A stretch of 64,000 nucleotides of DNA from Pelomonas asaccharophilus_A. GTDB taxonomy: Bacteria; Pseudomonadota; Gammaproteobacteria; Burkholderiales; Burkholderiaceae_C. Below the pieces are notes generated by a model. The model was given only the letters and a program-made list of their open reading frames with translations. It had not been told where the DNA came from and did not search any database. The DNA is taken from contig NZ_JAVDXV010000004.1 in the NCBI RefSeq assembly GCF_031458115.1, positions 248,001 through 312,000 on the forward strand, given 5' to 3'. The translations under genes and the position numbers were made by a program. Below are positions 54,599 through 62,991 of the stretch, one piece after another (position 1 is the first letter of the stretch; the number at the start of each line of letters is the position of its first letter).

Positions 54599-55632
54599 AG
54601 CGACAGTTCCTGCAGCGCAGGCGTCCAGGCTTCGCGGAAGCTGCCGTCGTCGTCGCGCCAGACGATCTGGGCGGCCAGGCCCTGCTCCACCGCGAGCGCG
54701 AGACCGGCCTGCGGCCCCAGCACGGTCAGCGCCGTGGACCAGGCGTCGGCCCACATCGCGCTGTCGTGCACGACGCTGACCGACGCGATGCCATGCTCGA
54801 TCGGCCGGCCGGTACGAGGGTCCAGCGTGTGCGGGCGGCGCCGGCCGTCGGCGTCGATGAAGCAGCGGCGGTAGTCACCGGACGTGGCAATGGCCAGGCC
54901 GTGCAGCGCGACGCGCGTGGGCGCGAGGCCGCAGTCGGGTGCCGGTGGCTCCAGCTCCACCCACCAGGGCTGGCCGTCGGGCTTGAGTCCGGCGCCGCGC
55001 AGTTCGCCGCCGATCTCAACCAGATGGTCGGGCAGGCCACAGTCGGCCAGCACGTCGGACACGCGGTCCACCGCATAGCCCTTGGCAATGGCGGACAGGT
55101 CCAGGCGCACGCCGCCGGGCTGGGTCAGGCGGCGCGTGGCGGCGTCCCAGCGCAGCGCGCGTGAGGAGCGGCGGGCAGCCTCGATGGCGGCATCGCCGGG
55201 CAGCGTGAAGCCCGGCTCGTCATGGCGCGGCCGCAGGCCCGCAGGGCCGAAGCCCCACAGCGCGACCAACTCGCCGGCGCCCGGGTCGTAGGCGCCATCG
55301 CTGGCGGCCGCGACGCGCAGCGCCGCGTCCATCACGGTCGCGAAGGCCGGTGGCAGCAGTTGCTCGTGGCCGGCTGGCGCGGCGTTGAAGCGGCTCAGCG
55401 CGGAACCAGGCTCCCAGTGGCTCATCTGCGCGACGACGCCGGCCAGCGCCGTGTCGATGGCGCGCGCGATGGCCTCCAGCCGCAACTCGCGCGGGCCGAC
55501 GCAGCGCACCGACCAGGTCGTGCCCATGCTCTGCCCCTGCAGCTCATGGGTGACCTGGCCCCAGGCCGGCGGCTCGCCACGGATGGCGAGCGGCACCAGC
55601 ACGCGGGGTTCGAGCGCGGCGACAGCGGTCAC
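54595..55632 (-). CDS. apbE: FAD:protein FMN transferase
   Basis: A 345-residue ApbE family enzyme, which attaches FMN covalently to a Thr of a target protein using FAD. Family marks are MGTTWSVR near residue 36, LDLSAIAKGYAVDRV, GGELRGAG and the TLDPRTGRPIEHGIASVSVVHDSAMWADAWSTALTVLG block with the Mg-binding Asp. No lipobox is seen at the very start, so its side of the membrane is uncertain. It lies between the DUF4198 gene and the reductase gene. A target motif is present in the DUF2271 protein two genes upstream. Confidence 0.9.
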   Translation of the reverse strand: MTAVAALEPRVLVPLAIRGEPPAWGQVTHELQGQSMGTTWSVRCVGPRELRLEAIARAIDTALAGVVAQMSHWEPGSALSRFNAAPAGHEQLLPPAFATVMDAALRVAAASDGAYDPGAGELVALWGFGPAGLRPRHDEPGFTLPGDAAIEAARRSSRALRWDAATRRLTQPGGVRLDLSAIAKGYAVDRVSDVLADCGLPDHLVEIGGELRGAGLKPDGQPWWVELEPPAPDCGLAPTRVALHGLAIATSGDYRRCFIDADGRRRPHTLDPRTGRPIEHGIASVSVVHDSAMWADAWSTALTVLGPQAGLALAVEQGLAAQIVWRDDDGSFREAWTPALQELSL

Positions 55633-55639
55633 GCGAGAC

Positions 55640-56473
55640 TTACTTGGGCAGGACCTCGAAGGTCGCGCTCAAGGACGCGCGCTGCAGCGGCGCCTCGCGC
55701 GTGCCTTGCGGCTGGCCTTGCGCCGGGCGCTCGCCGAAGTTGGCGCCGATCAGGTAGCGGCCGGGCTCGCTCCAATTCACGGTGAACTCGCCCTTGTCGT
55801 CGCTCTTCAGCGCTTCTTCGCCGATCTTGTAGCGGTAGCGGTTGCCGTCGCGCAGCAGGCGCAGCGTGGCGTTGGGCAGCGGCTTGCCGTCCAGCACGAG
55901 GCGGAAGCGCGTGGTGTCGCCATGGCTCAGGTCGGTGACGGGGCTCAGCGGCAGCAGCTCCAGGCCCTGGCCTTCGGGCGCGAACGCGAACTTGCTGGAG
56001 TCCTCACGCGTGACGAAGGTCTGCTGGCGCGTCGTCGTGACGGCGAAGCTGGTGATCTCGGCATCGGCCGGCACGTCCTTGGCCAGGTTGGCCTGCGTGG
56101 TGCGGAAGCGCTTGGTCTCGCCGCCCTGCTTGTAGGCACCCATGATGGCCTGGCTGACGTTGCTGACGCGGTAGGTGCCGTCCTGCGCCAGCTTGACCTC
56201 GAAGCTCTCGCGGTGGCGCGAGCTGGTGCGGTTCTCGGCTTCCAGCGGCTTGCCGTCCGGGCCGGTGATGCGCAGCGTGTCCAGCTTCAGGCCGCGCTCG
56301 AAGATGAACAGGTCTTCGGAGACGGCGGCATCGAAGGCCGCGGCCGGGGCTTCGCGGCCACCGGCGCCGAATTGCGTCTGGTTGGGCAGCAGCCAGCTCA
56401 GGTGGGCATGGGCGCTCAGCGGCAGCAGGGCAGCGGCCAGGGCGAGGGGCGCGAGGCGGTGAATGAAGCTCAT
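55640..56473 (-). CDS. DUF4198 periplasmic protein
   Basis: A 277-residue exported protein of the DUF4198 (NikM-like) family. The signal peptide ends SAHAH and the mature protein starts HLSWLLPNQTQF, whose N-terminal His may bind a metal, as proposed for the family. The C-terminal part has Ig-like strands (GEFTVNWSEPGRYLIGANF). AAGGAGA precedes the ATG at 56473. It lies 11 bp after the DUF2271 gene in the same operon. A role in metal handling or ligand binding at the outer face is likely but not shown. Confidence 0.87.
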   Translation of the reverse strand: MSFIHRLAPLALAAALLPLSAHAHLSWLLPNQTQFGAGGREAPAAAFDAAVSEDLFIFERGLKLDTLRITGPDGKPLEAENRTSSRHRESFEVKLAQDGTYRVSNVSQAIMGAYKQGGETKRFRTTQANLAKDVPADAEITSFAVTTTRQQTFVTREDSSKFAFAPEGQGLELLPLSPVTDLSHGDTTRFRLVLDGKPLPNATLRLLRDGNRYRYKIGEEALKSDDKGEFTVNWSEPGRYLIGANFGERPAQGQPQGTREAPLQRASLSATFEVLPK

Positions 56474-56484
56474 GGCAGGTCTCC

Positions 56485-57024
56485 TTAAGGTTTGACGGTC
56501 AGCTGCACGGCGCCCAACTCGTGCTCGCCTTGCGCCTTCACTTCGCCGGCGGCCTTGATGGGCCAGGTGAAGGGGATGCGCTGCACTTCGCGGCCACCGG
56601 CTTCGCGGCTGGACTCGATGACCATCTCGTACTGACCGGCTGGCAGCTTGTCCAGGTTGGGGTGCTTGTCGAATGAGATGACGTGCTCGCCCGGCGCGCG
56701 CGTGGCGCCGCTGACGCCGTCGACCGGCATGGTCAGGTTGCGGCCGCCCTGGCGCCACCACTGGCGCATGTCCTTCAGCCACTTGGTGCCACCGTTGTTG
56801 GGCTTCTTCAGGTCGTACCACACGGCCAGCTGCGCGGCGGCCGCGGGCTCGCCGGCCTTCTCCAGCCACACGCCGATGTAGGGGCGGTGGTACTCGGCCA
56901 CGTTCAGGCGCGGCACCTCGATCTTGAGCTGCACAGTGGCGGCCCAGGCGGAGCTGCCGACGCTCAGGGCGCCGAGCGCGCCGATGGCGCTGAGTGCGGT
57001 GGGAGTGAGGGAACGACGGGTCAT
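56485..57024 (-). CDS. DUF2271 protein with flavinylation motif
   Basis: A 179-residue exported protein. The signal peptide ends SSAWA, with a possible twin-arginine start (MTRRSLTPTA). The body matches DUF2271: YHRPYIGVWLEKAGEPAAAAQLAVWYDLKKPNNGGTKWLKDM. Residues 102-108 read DGVSGAT, which fits the ApbE flavinylation motif D..SGAT; Thr108 would carry the FMN. With apbE two genes downstream, this protein is the probable flavinylated electron carrier of the locus. It lies between the PepSY and DUF4198 genes. Confidence 0.88.
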   Translation of the reverse strand: MTRRSLTPTALSAIGALGALSVGSSAWAATVQLKIEVPRLNVAEYHRPYIGVWLEKAGEPAAAAQLAVWYDLKKPNNGGTKWLKDMRQWWRQGGRNLTMPVDGVSGATRAPGEHVISFDKHPNLDKLPAGQYEMVIESSREAGGREVQRIPFTWPIKAAGEVKAQGEHELGAVQLTVKP

Positions 57025-57048
57025 GGTGGTTCTCGCGGGAGGGAAGAT

Positions 57049-57696
57049 TCAGTGGATGAGCAGCAGCGCCAGCAGCGCCGGCAGCACGAAGCCGATGCCG
57101 ACGAGCGGCCAGGTGCTGGGTCGGTGGGTGGCGTGGTACTTGAGGATGAGCAGGCCGGTGATGCAGAACACCAGGCAGGCCACGGCGAAGATGTCGAGGA
57201 ACCAGCTCCAGACCGTGCCGGTGTGGCGGCCTTTGTGCAAGTCGTTCAGATAGGAGATCCAGCCACGGTCGGTGGATTCGTACTCCGCGGCGCCGCTCTG
57301 GCGATCGATGCGCAGCCACGCATCGCCACCCGGGCGCGGCTGGGCGACGTAGATCTCGTCAGGCGTCCATTCGGCGTCGGTGGCGGCGTCGAAGCTGCGG
57401 TCCAGGTGCTTGCCCATCCACTCGCGCAGCGGGGCGGGCACGGGCTTCTTCTCGTCCTTGGCGGCGTCGGGCGCACGCAGCTGGGCCACCAGCTCGGCGG
57501 GCAGCTGCAGCTGCTTCTGGACGATCGCTGGCTTGGCCTCGATGCTGCTGGCGTGGTTCAGCGTGATGCCGGTGATGGCGAACAGCATCATGCCGACCAG
57601 GCACATGGCCGAGCTGATCCAGTGCCAGCTGTGCAGCTGCTTGAGCCAGCCGGCGCGGCGCGCGGCATCGGAGGCGCGGGGCTTGGATGAGGTCAC
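57049..57696 (-). CDS. PepSY-associated membrane protein
   Basis: A 215-residue inner-membrane protein with PepSY_TM features. Helix 1 starts at the conserved LKQLHSWHWISSAMCLVGMMLFAITGITLNH, with several His that could ligate heme. A periplasmic part of about 100 residues follows (PDEIYVAQPRPGGDAWLRID), then HTGTVWSWFLDIFAVACLVFCITGLLI and a last helix. It should pass electrons between the cytoplasmic reductase and periplasmic carriers. The GTG at 57696 overlaps the piuC stop (GTGA); an ATG at 57708 is an alternative. Confidence 0.83.
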   Translation of the reverse strand: MTSSKPRASDAARRAGWLKQLHSWHWISSAMCLVGMMLFAITGITLNHASSIEAKPAIVQKQLQLPAELVAQLRAPDAAKDEKKPVPAPLREWMGKHLDRSFDAATDAEWTPDEIYVAQPRPGGDAWLRIDRQSGAAEYESTDRGWISYLNDLHKGRHTGTVWSWFLDIFAVACLVFCITGLLILKYHATHRPSTWPLVGIGFVLPALLALLLIH

Positions 57697-58373
57697 AGGT
57701 CTGCCCATTGCCGCAGCAGGTTGTGATAGTGGTGGGTCAAGGCCTTGGTCTCGTCGTCGTCGCCGAGGCGTGCGCGCAGGCGCTGGATGGTCTGGTCCAG
57801 CTCGTACAGCATGCTGCGGCGGGCGTCGTCGCGCACCATGCTCTGGGTCCAGAAGAAGGAGGCCACGCGCGCGCCGCGCGTGACGGGCTCGACGCGGTGC
57901 AGGCTGCTGCTGGCGTAGACGACCATGTCGCCCGCCGGCAGCTTGACCTCGTGCTCGCCGTAGGTGTCGGAGACGATGAGTTCGCCGCCGTCGTATTCGT
58001 CGGGTTCGCTGAGGAACACAGTGGTGGACACGTCGCTGCGCAGCGGCTGCTCGGTGCCGGACTGGCGCATGACGGCGCCGTCCACGTGCATGCCGTAGTG
58101 CCCGCCGCCTTCGTAGCGGTTGAACAACGGCGCCAGCGTGCGCAGCGGCAGCGCGGCGGAGATGAACAGCGGGTGGCGGGCGAGCACCTGGCGGATGTGG
58201 TCGCCGATCTGCTTGCCGACGGGATGGTCCACCGGCAGCTGCAGGTTGCGCTTGACCTGCGCGCCCTGCTCGCCGACGGTCTGGCGGCCATCGGTCCAGT
58301 CGGCGGCGTCGAGGCCGCGGCGCATTTCGCGCACATCGTCCTTGCTCAGTACGGCGGGGATATGAAGCAGCAT
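57693..58373 (-). CDS. piuC: Fe(II)/2-oxoglutarate-dependent PKHD-type hydroxylase
   Basis: A 226-residue dioxygenase of the PiuC/YbiX family. The iron ligands are His96 and Asp98 (GMHVDGAVM) and His159 (SLHRVEPV), and Arg169 binds 2-oxoglutarate. The C-terminal PKHD tail (LYELDQTIQRLRARLGDD) is also present. The genes of this family are iron-regulated and sit next to TonB siderophore receptors, as here. The ATG at 58373 fits the family start (MLLHIPAVLS). The next gene, PepSY, overlaps by 4 bp. Its in vivo substrate is not firmly known. Confidence 0.9.
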   Translation of the reverse strand: MLLHIPAVLSKDDVREMRRGLDAADWTDGRQTVGEQGAQVKRNLQLPVDHPVGKQIGDHIRQVLARHPLFISAALPLRTLAPLFNRYEGGGHYGMHVDGAVMRQSGTEQPLRSDVSTTVFLSEPDEYDGGELIVSDTYGEHEVKLPAGDMVVYASSSLHRVEPVTRGARVASFFWTQSMVRDDARRSMLYELDQTIQRLRARLGDDDETKALTHHYHNLLRQWADL

Positions 58374-58384
58374 GGCTGGAATGA

Positions 58385-58421
58385 CCAAGCCCGCCCCGGT
58401 GCGGAGCCGGCGCGGGCTTGG
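58385..58421 (-). other. Stem-loop between receptor gene and piuC
   Basis: CCAAGCCCGC and GCGGGCTTGG pair over 10 bp with a 17-base loop. It lies after the receptor stop and before the piuC ATG. With no T-run it is more likely an mRNA stabilising or attenuating structure than a full terminator, which would set different levels of receptor and downstream proteins. Confidence 0.45.
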
Positions 58422-58444
58422 GGTTGGCTAGCTCGAAAGACCCA

Positions 58445-60718
58445 TTAGAACGAGAAGCGGGCCGTGACCGTCGCCGAGCGCGGTGCGCCCAGGAACAGGC
58501 GCGAGCCGCCGTTGTTCAGGGCCTGCATGTAGACCTTGTCGGTGATGTTGGCGACGTTGAGCTGCAGGTTGACCAGCTTGGAAACGCGATAGGCAGCCAT
58601 CAGATCGAACACCGTGTAGGCCGGAAGGTTGGGCGTGTTGGCCGGAGTAGCGCCGGCGGCGGCGACGGTGACGACACGCTTCTGCTCGGCCATGTGGCGC
58701 GCACCACCGCCGACGGTCAGGTCGCCCCACTGGTAGGACGTCCACAGCGTGGCCGAGAAGTCCGGCGACCAGCGCACGCCGTCGGTGACGGTGACGACGC
58801 CGGTGGTGCTGTTGACGCTCTGCTGGTTGAGCTGCTTGATCTTCATCGTCTGCAGGCCGGCGGTGATCTGCCAGAAGTTCGTGATCTGGCCGACGGCGGC
58901 CAGCTCGATGCCTTCCACGCGGGTCTTGCCGTTCTGGATGCTGGCCTGCGTGACCGGGTCTTGCGTGACCTGCTTGTCGTTCTCGGTGCGGTACAGCGCG
59001 GCGCTGACGTTCAGGCGCTTGTCCAGCAGCTCCCACTTCGTGCCGATCTCGTAGTTGCTGGTCTCCTGCGGCTCGGCCGTGGCCGCGGCCTGGCCGGAGG
59101 CCGACAGCGTGAAGTTGGCGCTGCCCGGGGGCGTCACGGAGTTGGCGGCGGCGGCGTAGACCGTGCCGTTGTCCGCCAGCTTGTAGGTGGCGCCGACGTT
59201 CCAGCTCGTGATCCAGTCGCCATGGCGCAGCGAGGTGCGGTTGATGGTGTTGTTGGCGATGGCGGACGACAGCGTCGAGATGTTGAAGTGCTCGTAGCGC
59301 AGGCCGGCGTTGAGCTTCAGCGCGTCGGTGACGCTGACGGTGTCGAACGCGTAGAGGGCCTGTGTGGTCGTCTTGCCTTCGGAGTCTGCGCCCGTCAGGT
59401 AGGGCGTGCCCATCGCGTCGGCGCGGTTCGGGTTGTACAGGTTGGCGGCGGGCGCTGCCACGGCGGCGTAGGTCACGCCGTTGATGGTCTGCGCGGTCGT
59501 GCCCACGCCCAGCGTCAGCTGCTGCTCGTGCATCAGCTCGATGCCGGTGGCCAGGTCGTGCTTCATGCCGGCCAGCGTGAACGAGGTGTTCAGGCTGGTC
59601 TGGTTGGCCAGGATCTCGTTGGTCTGGTTGACGCGTTGGCGCGAGCGGCTGATGGTCCAGGTGCTCGGATCGGCCGGCGTGACGGCCGTGATCGCGTTGA
59701 TGCCGGTCAGCACGCGGTCCATGTGGGTGCGGCCGTAGCGCGAGATGTTGCGGATGGTCGTGCCGCCGCCCAGATCCATCTCCAGCTTGGCCGTCACCAT
59801 GTCGGCGTCGATCTTCTCGTAGTCGCTGCTGCTGCCGTAGTACTGACTGGTGGCGCGTCGCGTCGCGTTGCGCACCTCGGCCGTGGCGTTGTAGAAGCCC
59901 TCGAAACCGATCGTGGACATGCCGCCGTCGGGCTTGTTGTCCTGGCGCACGTGCTGCGAGAACAGGTAGAAGCGCGTCGGCGTGCCCAGGCCGAAGGCCA
60001 CGGACGGCGCGATCGCCCAGCCCTTCTTCTTCACGAAGTCGCGGCCGGGGACGCCGTTGTCCTGGGCCATCACGTTGACGCGGGCGGCGATGCTTTCACC
60101 CAGGCGCAAATTGGTGTCCAGCGTGGCGCGCTTGCGGCTGGCGTCGCCCAGCGTGACGGTGGCGTCGGTGATGGTGTCCAGCTGGGGCAGCTTGCTGATC
60201 AGGTTGATGTAGCCGGCGCTCGCGCCGCGGCCCGTGTCGGCACCTGCCGGGCCTTTCACGATCTCGATCTGTTCCAGGTTGAACACGTCGCGCGTGACGG
60301 CGCCCAGGTCGCGGACACCGTCGACGAAGGTCGAGGTCTGCAGCGAGAAGCCGCGCATCTGGAAGGTGTCGCCGGCCGAGGTGTTGCCGTTCTCGCCCAG
60401 CTGCATCGTGATGCCGGGCGTGTTCTGCAGCGCTTCCATCAGCGACACGGCGCCCTGCTCCTGCAGCGTTTCCTTCTTGACGACCTGGATGGTCTTGGGC
60501 GTCTCCAGCAGCGTCTGCGTGATCTTGGAGGAGGCGCTGACGTCGGCCTTGAACGGGACGTCCTTGGCAGCCTGCACCTTCACGGTGGGCAGCGCGGCCT
60601 CATCCTTCTTGGCGTCGGCGGACGCCTGCTGGGCGGCGACGGGCAGGCTCAGGCTGGCGGCCAGCGCGGCCAGGGCGTGGGGGGCAAGCTTGTGCTTGCG
60701 GCTCTTGATCATGGACAT
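58445..60718 (-). CDS. TonB-dependent siderophore receptor
   Basis: A 757-residue outer-membrane receptor. After the signal peptide (ending PVAAQQ) comes a plug domain (SSKITQTLLETPKTIQVV, with LPTVKVQAAK as a likely TonB box; GFSLQTSTFVDGVRDLGAV, NLEQIEIVKGPAGADTGRGASAGYINLISK) and a 22-strand barrel ending in RFSF, with the usual terminal Phe. The plug resembles catecholate siderophore receptors of Fiu type. A Fur box lies about 130 bp before the start. It should import a ferric siderophore using the TonB-ExbBD complex encoded upstream. Confidence 0.92.
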   Translation of the reverse strand: MSMIKSRKHKLAPHALAALAASLSLPVAAQQASADAKKDEAALPTVKVQAAKDVPFKADVSASSKITQTLLETPKTIQVVKKETLQEQGAVSLMEALQNTPGITMQLGENGNTSAGDTFQMRGFSLQTSTFVDGVRDLGAVTRDVFNLEQIEIVKGPAGADTGRGASAGYINLISKLPQLDTITDATVTLGDASRKRATLDTNLRLGESIAARVNVMAQDNGVPGRDFVKKKGWAIAPSVAFGLGTPTRFYLFSQHVRQDNKPDGGMSTIGFEGFYNATAEVRNATRRATSQYYGSSSDYEKIDADMVTAKLEMDLGGGTTIRNISRYGRTHMDRVLTGINAITAVTPADPSTWTISRSRQRVNQTNEILANQTSLNTSFTLAGMKHDLATGIELMHEQQLTLGVGTTAQTINGVTYAAVAAPAANLYNPNRADAMGTPYLTGADSEGKTTTQALYAFDTVSVTDALKLNAGLRYEHFNISTLSSAIANNTINRTSLRHGDWITSWNVGATYKLADNGTVYAAAANSVTPPGSANFTLSASGQAAATAEPQETSNYEIGTKWELLDKRLNVSAALYRTENDKQVTQDPVTQASIQNGKTRVEGIELAAVGQITNFWQITAGLQTMKIKQLNQQSVNSTTGVVTVTDGVRWSPDFSATLWTSYQWGDLTVGGGARHMAEQKRVVTVAAAGATPANTPNLPAYTVFDLMAAYRVSKLVNLQLNVANITDKVYMQALNNGGSRLFLGAPRSATVTARFSF

Positions 60719-60847
60719 GGGGGGGCTCCAGGGGTTCGATTTCTAGGCGCTGGCTTGCCGTGCCCGCCCGTGCCGACCGAGGGTCGCAACGGGCCGGGAA
60801 CGCCTGGCTTGCTATTCGCGGGCGGCGTGGCCGCTCGCAGAAACATT

Positions 60848-60866
60848 AATGATAATGATTCTCATT
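60848..60866. promoter_or_regulatory. Fur box upstream of the siderophore receptor
   Basis: TGATAAT-G-ATTCTCA at 60850-60864 is a 7-1-7 inverted repeat nearly identical to the Fur consensus (TGATAAT and its complement). It lies 130 bp upstream of the receptor start. It should repress the receptor operon when iron is plentiful. Confidence 0.88.
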
Positions 60867-60899
60867 AATAGGTGAAAAGACTTTTTGGCGCAGGGGTGA

Positions 60900-60927
60900 T
60901 GGCACGTGGCATCCAAGCGACGTGCCA
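60900..60927 (-). other. Hairpin after exbD
   Basis: TGGCACGT and ACGTGCCA pair over 8 bp around a 12-base loop, 17 bp after the exbD stop. It may end the tonB-exbB-exbD transcript. No T-run follows. Confidence 0.4.
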
Positions 60928-60943
60928 CGCCGGAACGGCGCGG

Positions 60944-61360
60944 TCAGCGTTCGGGTTCGCTGATGAAGCCGACCTTGGTCAGGCCGGCCTTGGAGGCGTC
61001 GGCCAGCGTCTGCGCGACCGCCTTGTAGGCCGATTCCTGATCGGCGCGCAGATGAACCTCGGGCTGCGTGGGCTTCTTGCCCTCGGCCAGGAAGCGCTGT
61101 GCGGCCTCCTCGCGCGTGACCACCTCGCCGTTCCAGTAGCGCTGGCCCTGGGCGTCGATGGCGAACTCGATCTTGTCCGGCTTGACCTCGTTGACCTGCG
61201 AGCTGACCTTGGGCAGGTCCAGCTTGACCGCGTGCGTCAGCAGCGGCGCCGTCACGATGAAGATGACCAGCAGCACCAGCATGACGTCGATCAACGGCAC
61301 CATGTTGATCTCGGCAACGGGCGCGTTGCTGCGCTTGCTGTCGAAGGAGGCGAAGGCCAT
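60944..61360 (-). CDS. exbD: Biopolymer transport protein ExbD
   Basis: A 138-residue inner-membrane protein. One helix (INMVPLIDVMLVLLVIFIVTAP) holds the conserved Asp (PLID) that carries protons in the energised TonB complex. The periplasmic domain follows (VHLRADQESAYKAVAQTLADASKAGLTKVGFISEPE). It lies 10 bp after exbB and is the last gene of the tonB operon. Confidence 0.93.
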   Translation of the reverse strand: MAFASFDSKRSNAPVAEINMVPLIDVMLVLLVIFIVTAPLLTHAVKLDLPKVSSQVNEVKPDKIEFAIDAQGQRYWNGEVVTREEAAQRFLAEGKKPTQPEVHLRADQESAYKAVAQTLADASKAGLTKVGFISEPER

Positions 61361-61370
61361 GGTGCGCGCC

Positions 61371-62132
61371 TCAGTTGGCCGTCGCCGGCTTCAGCGGGCG
61401 CACGGTGGCGGTCTGCACGCCGGCGCCGGGCGCCTCGCCCAGCGTCAGGAAGCTGTGCAGTTCGTAGGCGAACGCGTCCAGCCGCGCAGACAACACGCGG
61501 TTGCTGCGCGTGAAGGCGTTGTAGGCGATGACGGCGGGGATGGCGACGGCCAGGCCGATGCCGGTCATGATCAGCGCCTCGCCCACCGGGCCGGCGACCT
61601 TGTCCAGCGTGCCGGCGCCGCTCATGCCGATGGCCAGCAGTGCGTGATAGACGCCCCAGACCGTGCCGAACAGGCCCACGAACGGCGCCGTCGCGCCGAT
61701 GGTGGCCAGCGTCGTCAGGCCCGACTCCAGCTGCGTGGTCTCCTCGTCCAGCACCTTCTTGATGGTCCGCGTGATGAAGTCATTGGCCGTGCCGGCTTCC
61801 GACAACTTGGCGGCGCCATAGCGGGCGTGGTGGGCCTGGGCGTGCAGCGCATGGGCGCTGAGGTGCGAGAACGGGTCGCGAGCGCCATGCGTGTTCAGCT
61901 CGGCCTGCACCGCATCCAGCGAGCGGGCGTTCCAGAAGAAGTCCAGGAAGGTCATCGATCGCTTGCCGCGCAAAAACTGCGTGACGCCCTTGGCCAGGAT
62001 GAGACCCCACGACGCGATGGACATGACGACCAGCACGCCGAGCAGGAACTTGCCGACAGCGTCGGACTGGGCGATGAAGTGGCCGAAGCCCGGGGCAGGC
62101 GCTGCGGCAGCAGCGATGGCGGTGGCGTCCAT
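61371..62132 (-). CDS. exbB: Biopolymer transport protein ExbB
   Basis: A 253-residue MotA/TolQ/ExbB-type protein. Three helices are seen: near residue 30, and at about 155-180 and 200-220 (GLFGTVWGVYHALLAIG and PVGEALIMTGIGLAVAIPAVIAYNAF), which contain the conserved Thr/Gly motifs of the proton channel. It is preceded by tonB and followed by exbD. With ExbD it uses the proton gradient to drive TonB. Confidence 0.93.
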   Translation of the reverse strand: MDATAIAAAAAPAPGFGHFIAQSDAVGKFLLGVLVVMSIASWGLILAKGVTQFLRGKRSMTFLDFFWNARSLDAVQAELNTHGARDPFSHLSAHALHAQAHHARYGAAKLSEAGTANDFITRTIKKVLDEETTQLESGLTTLATIGATAPFVGLFGTVWGVYHALLAIGMSGAGTLDKVAGPVGEALIMTGIGLAVAIPAVIAYNAFTRSNRVLSARLDAFAYELHSFLTLGEAPGAGVQTATVRPLKPATAN

Positions 62133-62151
62133 GTTGTTTCTCAGTTAGCGT

Positions 62152-62889
62152 TCAAAGTTCGTAGGCCAGCGGGGCCAGGGTCTGCCATTCGACGGCCTTG
62201 CCGTCTTCGGTCTGCGGCGCAAAGCGCGCGCTCTGGATGTCTCGAAGTGCGGCCTGGTCGATGCGCTCGAAACCGGACGAGCGGTGCACGGTGGCGTGCT
62301 TCAGGCGGCCATTGACGTCGACGGTGATGCGCAGCACGACCGTGCCCTGCTCGCGGGCCCGCTTGGCCAGCGCCGGGAAGTTCAGGTCCGGCAGCTTCAC
62401 GTAGCGCACGGCGCTGGGCGGCACCTGCTTGGGCAGGGACACCGGCGCCGGGGGTGCGGGCACAGGAGCGGGCGGCGCGGCGGCCACTTCGACCGGCGCG
62501 GGCGGCACCGGATCGGGCGGCGGCGTGACGAAGGCAGCGGGGGCCGGCGTGGGCGACGGGGCGGCGGCAATGATGGGCGCCGGGGCCGGCGCCATCCGCT
62601 TGGGCTGTGCGGGCGGCGGCGGTGGCGGCGCGGCCTTGGGCGGCTCCGGCGGCGCGATCATGTTGACCATCAGCACCGGCGCCACCTCGCGCACGGCATC
62701 CCGCACGGCCTGCACCTGCAGCAGGCCCCAGCCGCCCACCAGGTGCAGGGCCACGACACCGCCGATCAAAGCGCGCCGGCCGTTCGGCCCCAGCTCGTCA
62801 CCCCGCGCGGGCGGCAGGCCAGACGCCATTACCACGCGCTGCGGCGCGGGCGAATCGGATTCAACGATGACGGGGGTGGCTGAGGTCAC
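62152..62889 (-). CDS. tonB: Energy transducer TonB
   Basis: A 245-residue TonB. The N-terminal helix lies at residues 39-60 (RRALIGGVVALHLVGGWGLLQVQ, with the conserved SxxxH-like His), followed by a long proline/alanine-rich spacer (residues 80-165) that spans the periplasm, and the C-terminal TonB domain (YVKLPDLNFPALAKRAREQGTVVLRITVDVNGRLKHATVHRSSGFERIDQAAL). The start is GTG at 62889; an ATG at 62829 also fits. A Fur box lies 42 bp upstream. Confidence 0.9.
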   Translation of the reverse strand: MTSATPVIVESDSPAPQRVVMASGLPPARGDELGPNGRRALIGGVVALHLVGGWGLLQVQAVRDAVREVAPVLMVNMIAPPEPPKAAPPPPPPAQPKRMAPAPAPIIAAAPSPTPAPAAFVTPPPDPVPPAPVEVAAAPPAPVPAPPAPVSLPKQVPPSAVRYVKLPDLNFPALAKRAREQGTVVLRITVDVNGRLKHATVHRSSGFERIDQAALRDIQSARFAPQTEDGKAVEWQTLAPLAYEL

Positions 62890-62930
62890 GCCAGACAGTC
62901 AGGTGGATCAAGCCCACGATGCTATCACTG

Positions 62931-62949
62931 AATGCGAATTATTCCCATT
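62931..62949. promoter_or_regulatory. Probable Fur box upstream of tonB
   Basis: TGCGAAT-T-ATTCCCA is an inverted repeat that matches the Fur consensus at about ten of fourteen arm positions. It lies 42 bp before the tonB start and 43 bp before the start of the divergent phage-holin-like gene, so it could repress tonB-exbB-exbD and perhaps both. Confidence 0.7.
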
Positions 62950-62991
62950 AACAGCCGATTGTTGCTGCCTGGCTTTTGTATGCTGGGCAAC

